DNA from: Aquidulcibacter paucihalophilus
GTDB lineage: Bacteria > Pseudomonadota > Alphaproteobacteria > Caulobacterales > Caulobacteraceae
Direction: 5' to 3'
Assembly (NCBI GenBank): GCA_030285985.1
Contig: CP127384.1
Location: forward strand, 558,001 to 622,000
Length of the DNA: 64,000 nt
In this document: positions 63,130-64,000 of the stretch, piece by piece
Layout of the letters: each line of letters starts with the position of its first letter
Position numbering within the stretch: the first letter of the stretch is position 1
Position numbers and translations under genes: made by a program
The notes under the pieces: generated by a model
Told to the model about the DNA's origin: nothing
The model's input: the letters and a program-made list of their open reading frames with translations, nothing else
The model's database searches: none

Positions 63130-64000
63130 ATGTACCTGAGGCGCTTCACCATAGAAAACGTTCGCTCCATCTCGGAGTTTGAGATGGAATTCGAGAAGGG
63201 TGAGGAGGCCGGCTGGCATGTAATTCTTGGAACGAATGGGTCAGGAAAGTCCTCCGTAATCAGATCCTTTGCTCTCATGATGATGGGAGAGCGAGAAGCA
63301 TACGCATCTCGCCAAGATTTCAATAGATGGATCGGCTACAACAAAAATAGTGCGAGGATCAGCGGCACAATAAGCGCAGATTTTGATTTCGACGGATTTT
63401 CAAAGCAGGGGGCCGTTCCGAAGCGACCCATCACTCCCGAAGTAGTTATTGAGCGGAGTGAGTTGTCTTACGCGCGAGCAGCTGACCTATCGTTTAAAGG
63501 CGAAGGAACACCTCGGACGATCTGGGGTACGGGCGACGGATGGTTCAGCGCGTCCTTCGGGCCATTTAGACGGTTCACTGGCGGCGACAGAATTTACGAT
63601 CGCCTTTTCGTCTCCAACAAGCGCTTAGCCCCTCACCTAACAGCGCTTGGCGAGGATGTTGCTCTGACAGAGGCGTTGTCATGGCTCTCCTCTCTGTTTG
63701 TAAAGTCACTTCAAGACGAGAAGAGCAACACGCCCTCCACGGCGGGCGATATCCTCAATGGAGTGCTCACATTTATCAACGATAGCAAGTTTCTACCCCA
63801 TGACGCAAAGATAGAATTCATCTCCGATGATGCTGTTTTGATATTGGATGGAAACGGCAATCTGGTTTCAATAGATCAACTGAGCGACGGATATAGGTCT
63901 GCACTCAGCCTTACATTAGAAATACTGAGGCAGATGTTCGAGCTGTTTGGACATGCTAAAGTGTTCCGTGCTCTAGAGTTGAATTCGCGCCAGATAATGC
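63130..64000 (+). CDS. AAA family ATPase, RecF/PtuA-like (3' partial)
   Basis: Open from ATG 63130 (AAGGA 10 bases upstream) through the right edge: at least 290 residues. Walker A is GTNGSGKS (residues 34-41) after a FTIENVRSISEFEMEFEKG-type first strand; an ABC-like signature LSDGYRSALSLTLEILRQM is at about 251-269. Walker B and the C-terminus lie outside the window. This layout is seen in overcoming-lysogenisation-defect/PtuA-like and other phage-defence ATPases, usually followed by a nuclease or effector gene. Its codons are much richer in A/T (ATA, AAT, AGA, TTA) than all genes to the left, which suggests horizontal acquisition. Defence function is inference. Confidence 0.85.
   Translation, partial: MYLRRFTIENVRSISEFEMEFEKGEEAGWHVILGTNGSGKSSVIRSFALMMMGEREAYASRQDFNRWIGYNKNSARISGTISADFDFDGFSKQGAVPKRPITPEVVIERSELSYARAADLSFKGEGTPRTIWGTGDGWFSASFGPFRRFTGGDRIYDRLFVSNKRLAPHLTALGEDVALTEALSWLSSLFVKSLQDEKSNTPSTAGDILNGVLTFINDSKFLPHDAKIEFISDDAVLILDGNGNLVSIDQLSDGYRSALSLTLEILRQMFELFGHAKVFRALELNSRQIM

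Overview
The window is about 64 kb of a GC-rich alphaproteobacterial chromosome, almost certainly a member of the Caulobacterales and most like Brevundimonas. Grounds: high GC with many GTG/TTG starts, the dnaN-recF-gyrB and rpmH-rnpA-yidC-yihA housekeeping blocks, a split class Ia ribonucleotide reductase without an ATP-cone, PhaR, and GANTC (CcrM-type) sites upstream of replication genes. The genus is inference; no 16S gene is present.

Layout. 1-5.3 kb: replication genes dnaN (5' end outside the window), recF and gyrB. A small GIY-YIG nuclease gene flanked by a perfect 31-bp inverted repeat sits between dnaN and recF, and a dispersed palindromic repeat sits before gyrB. 5.3-14.2 kb: a secreted protein of unknown function, an orphan C5 DNA methyltransferase, a large hybrid histidine kinase, an Hsp70-like protein, tRNA-Arg(ACG), gamma-glutamyltransferase and an LpxR-like outer-membrane protein. 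14.3-22.7 kb: nrdA and nrdB, about 5 kb apart on opposite strands, both preceded by paired NrdR-box-like motifs. Between them lie a PAP2 phosphatase, a GDT1-type metal transporter behind a yybP-ykoY (Mn2+) riboswitch, a VanZ-like protein, a MASE1 hybrid kinase and a glutathione transferase.

22.7-29.2 kb is a leftward block: carboxylesterase, molybdopterin oxidoreductase plus cytochrome b (an MsrPQ-like pair), a THEP1-type NTPase, a coiled-coil secreted protein, a sensor kinase and a TVP38/TMEM64 protein. 29.3-33.4 kb: rpmH-rnpA-yidC-yihA, then an epoxide-hydrolase-like enzyme. 33.3-38.1 kb, leftward: LLM flavin oxidoreductase, NTF2-like protein, pirin, a beta-propeller protein, and an Lrp/AsnC regulator divergent from the branched-chain 2-oxoacid dehydrogenase operon (E1alpha-E1beta-E2-E3, 38.3-43.6 kb). 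The E2 gene carries an in-frame palindromic repeat in its linker.

43.7-56.8 kb: two lipoproteins, one PstS-like behind a candidate Pho box; glycosyltransferases; putA; rtcB; and a leftward CoA-transferase/HMG-CoA lyase unit coupled to a GT39 gene, with a GT2 gene divergent. 57-61.5 kb: phaR and partner, hemolysin III, thiolase and a DUF2461 protein. 61.7-62.9 kb: a DUF559 nuclease beside a second copy of the dispersed repeat, then a DsbA-family gene.

From about 62.95 kb the base composition shifts sharply toward AT. A RecF/PtuA-like AAA ATPase gene runs off the right edge and marks the likely start of an accessory, possibly defence, island.

Metabolic theme: BCKDH, HMG-CoA lyase, CoA-transferase, thiolase and PhaR suggest branched-chain amino acid catabolism feeding acetyl-CoA, acetoacetate and polyhydroxyalkanoate pools. 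This is inference from gene content.
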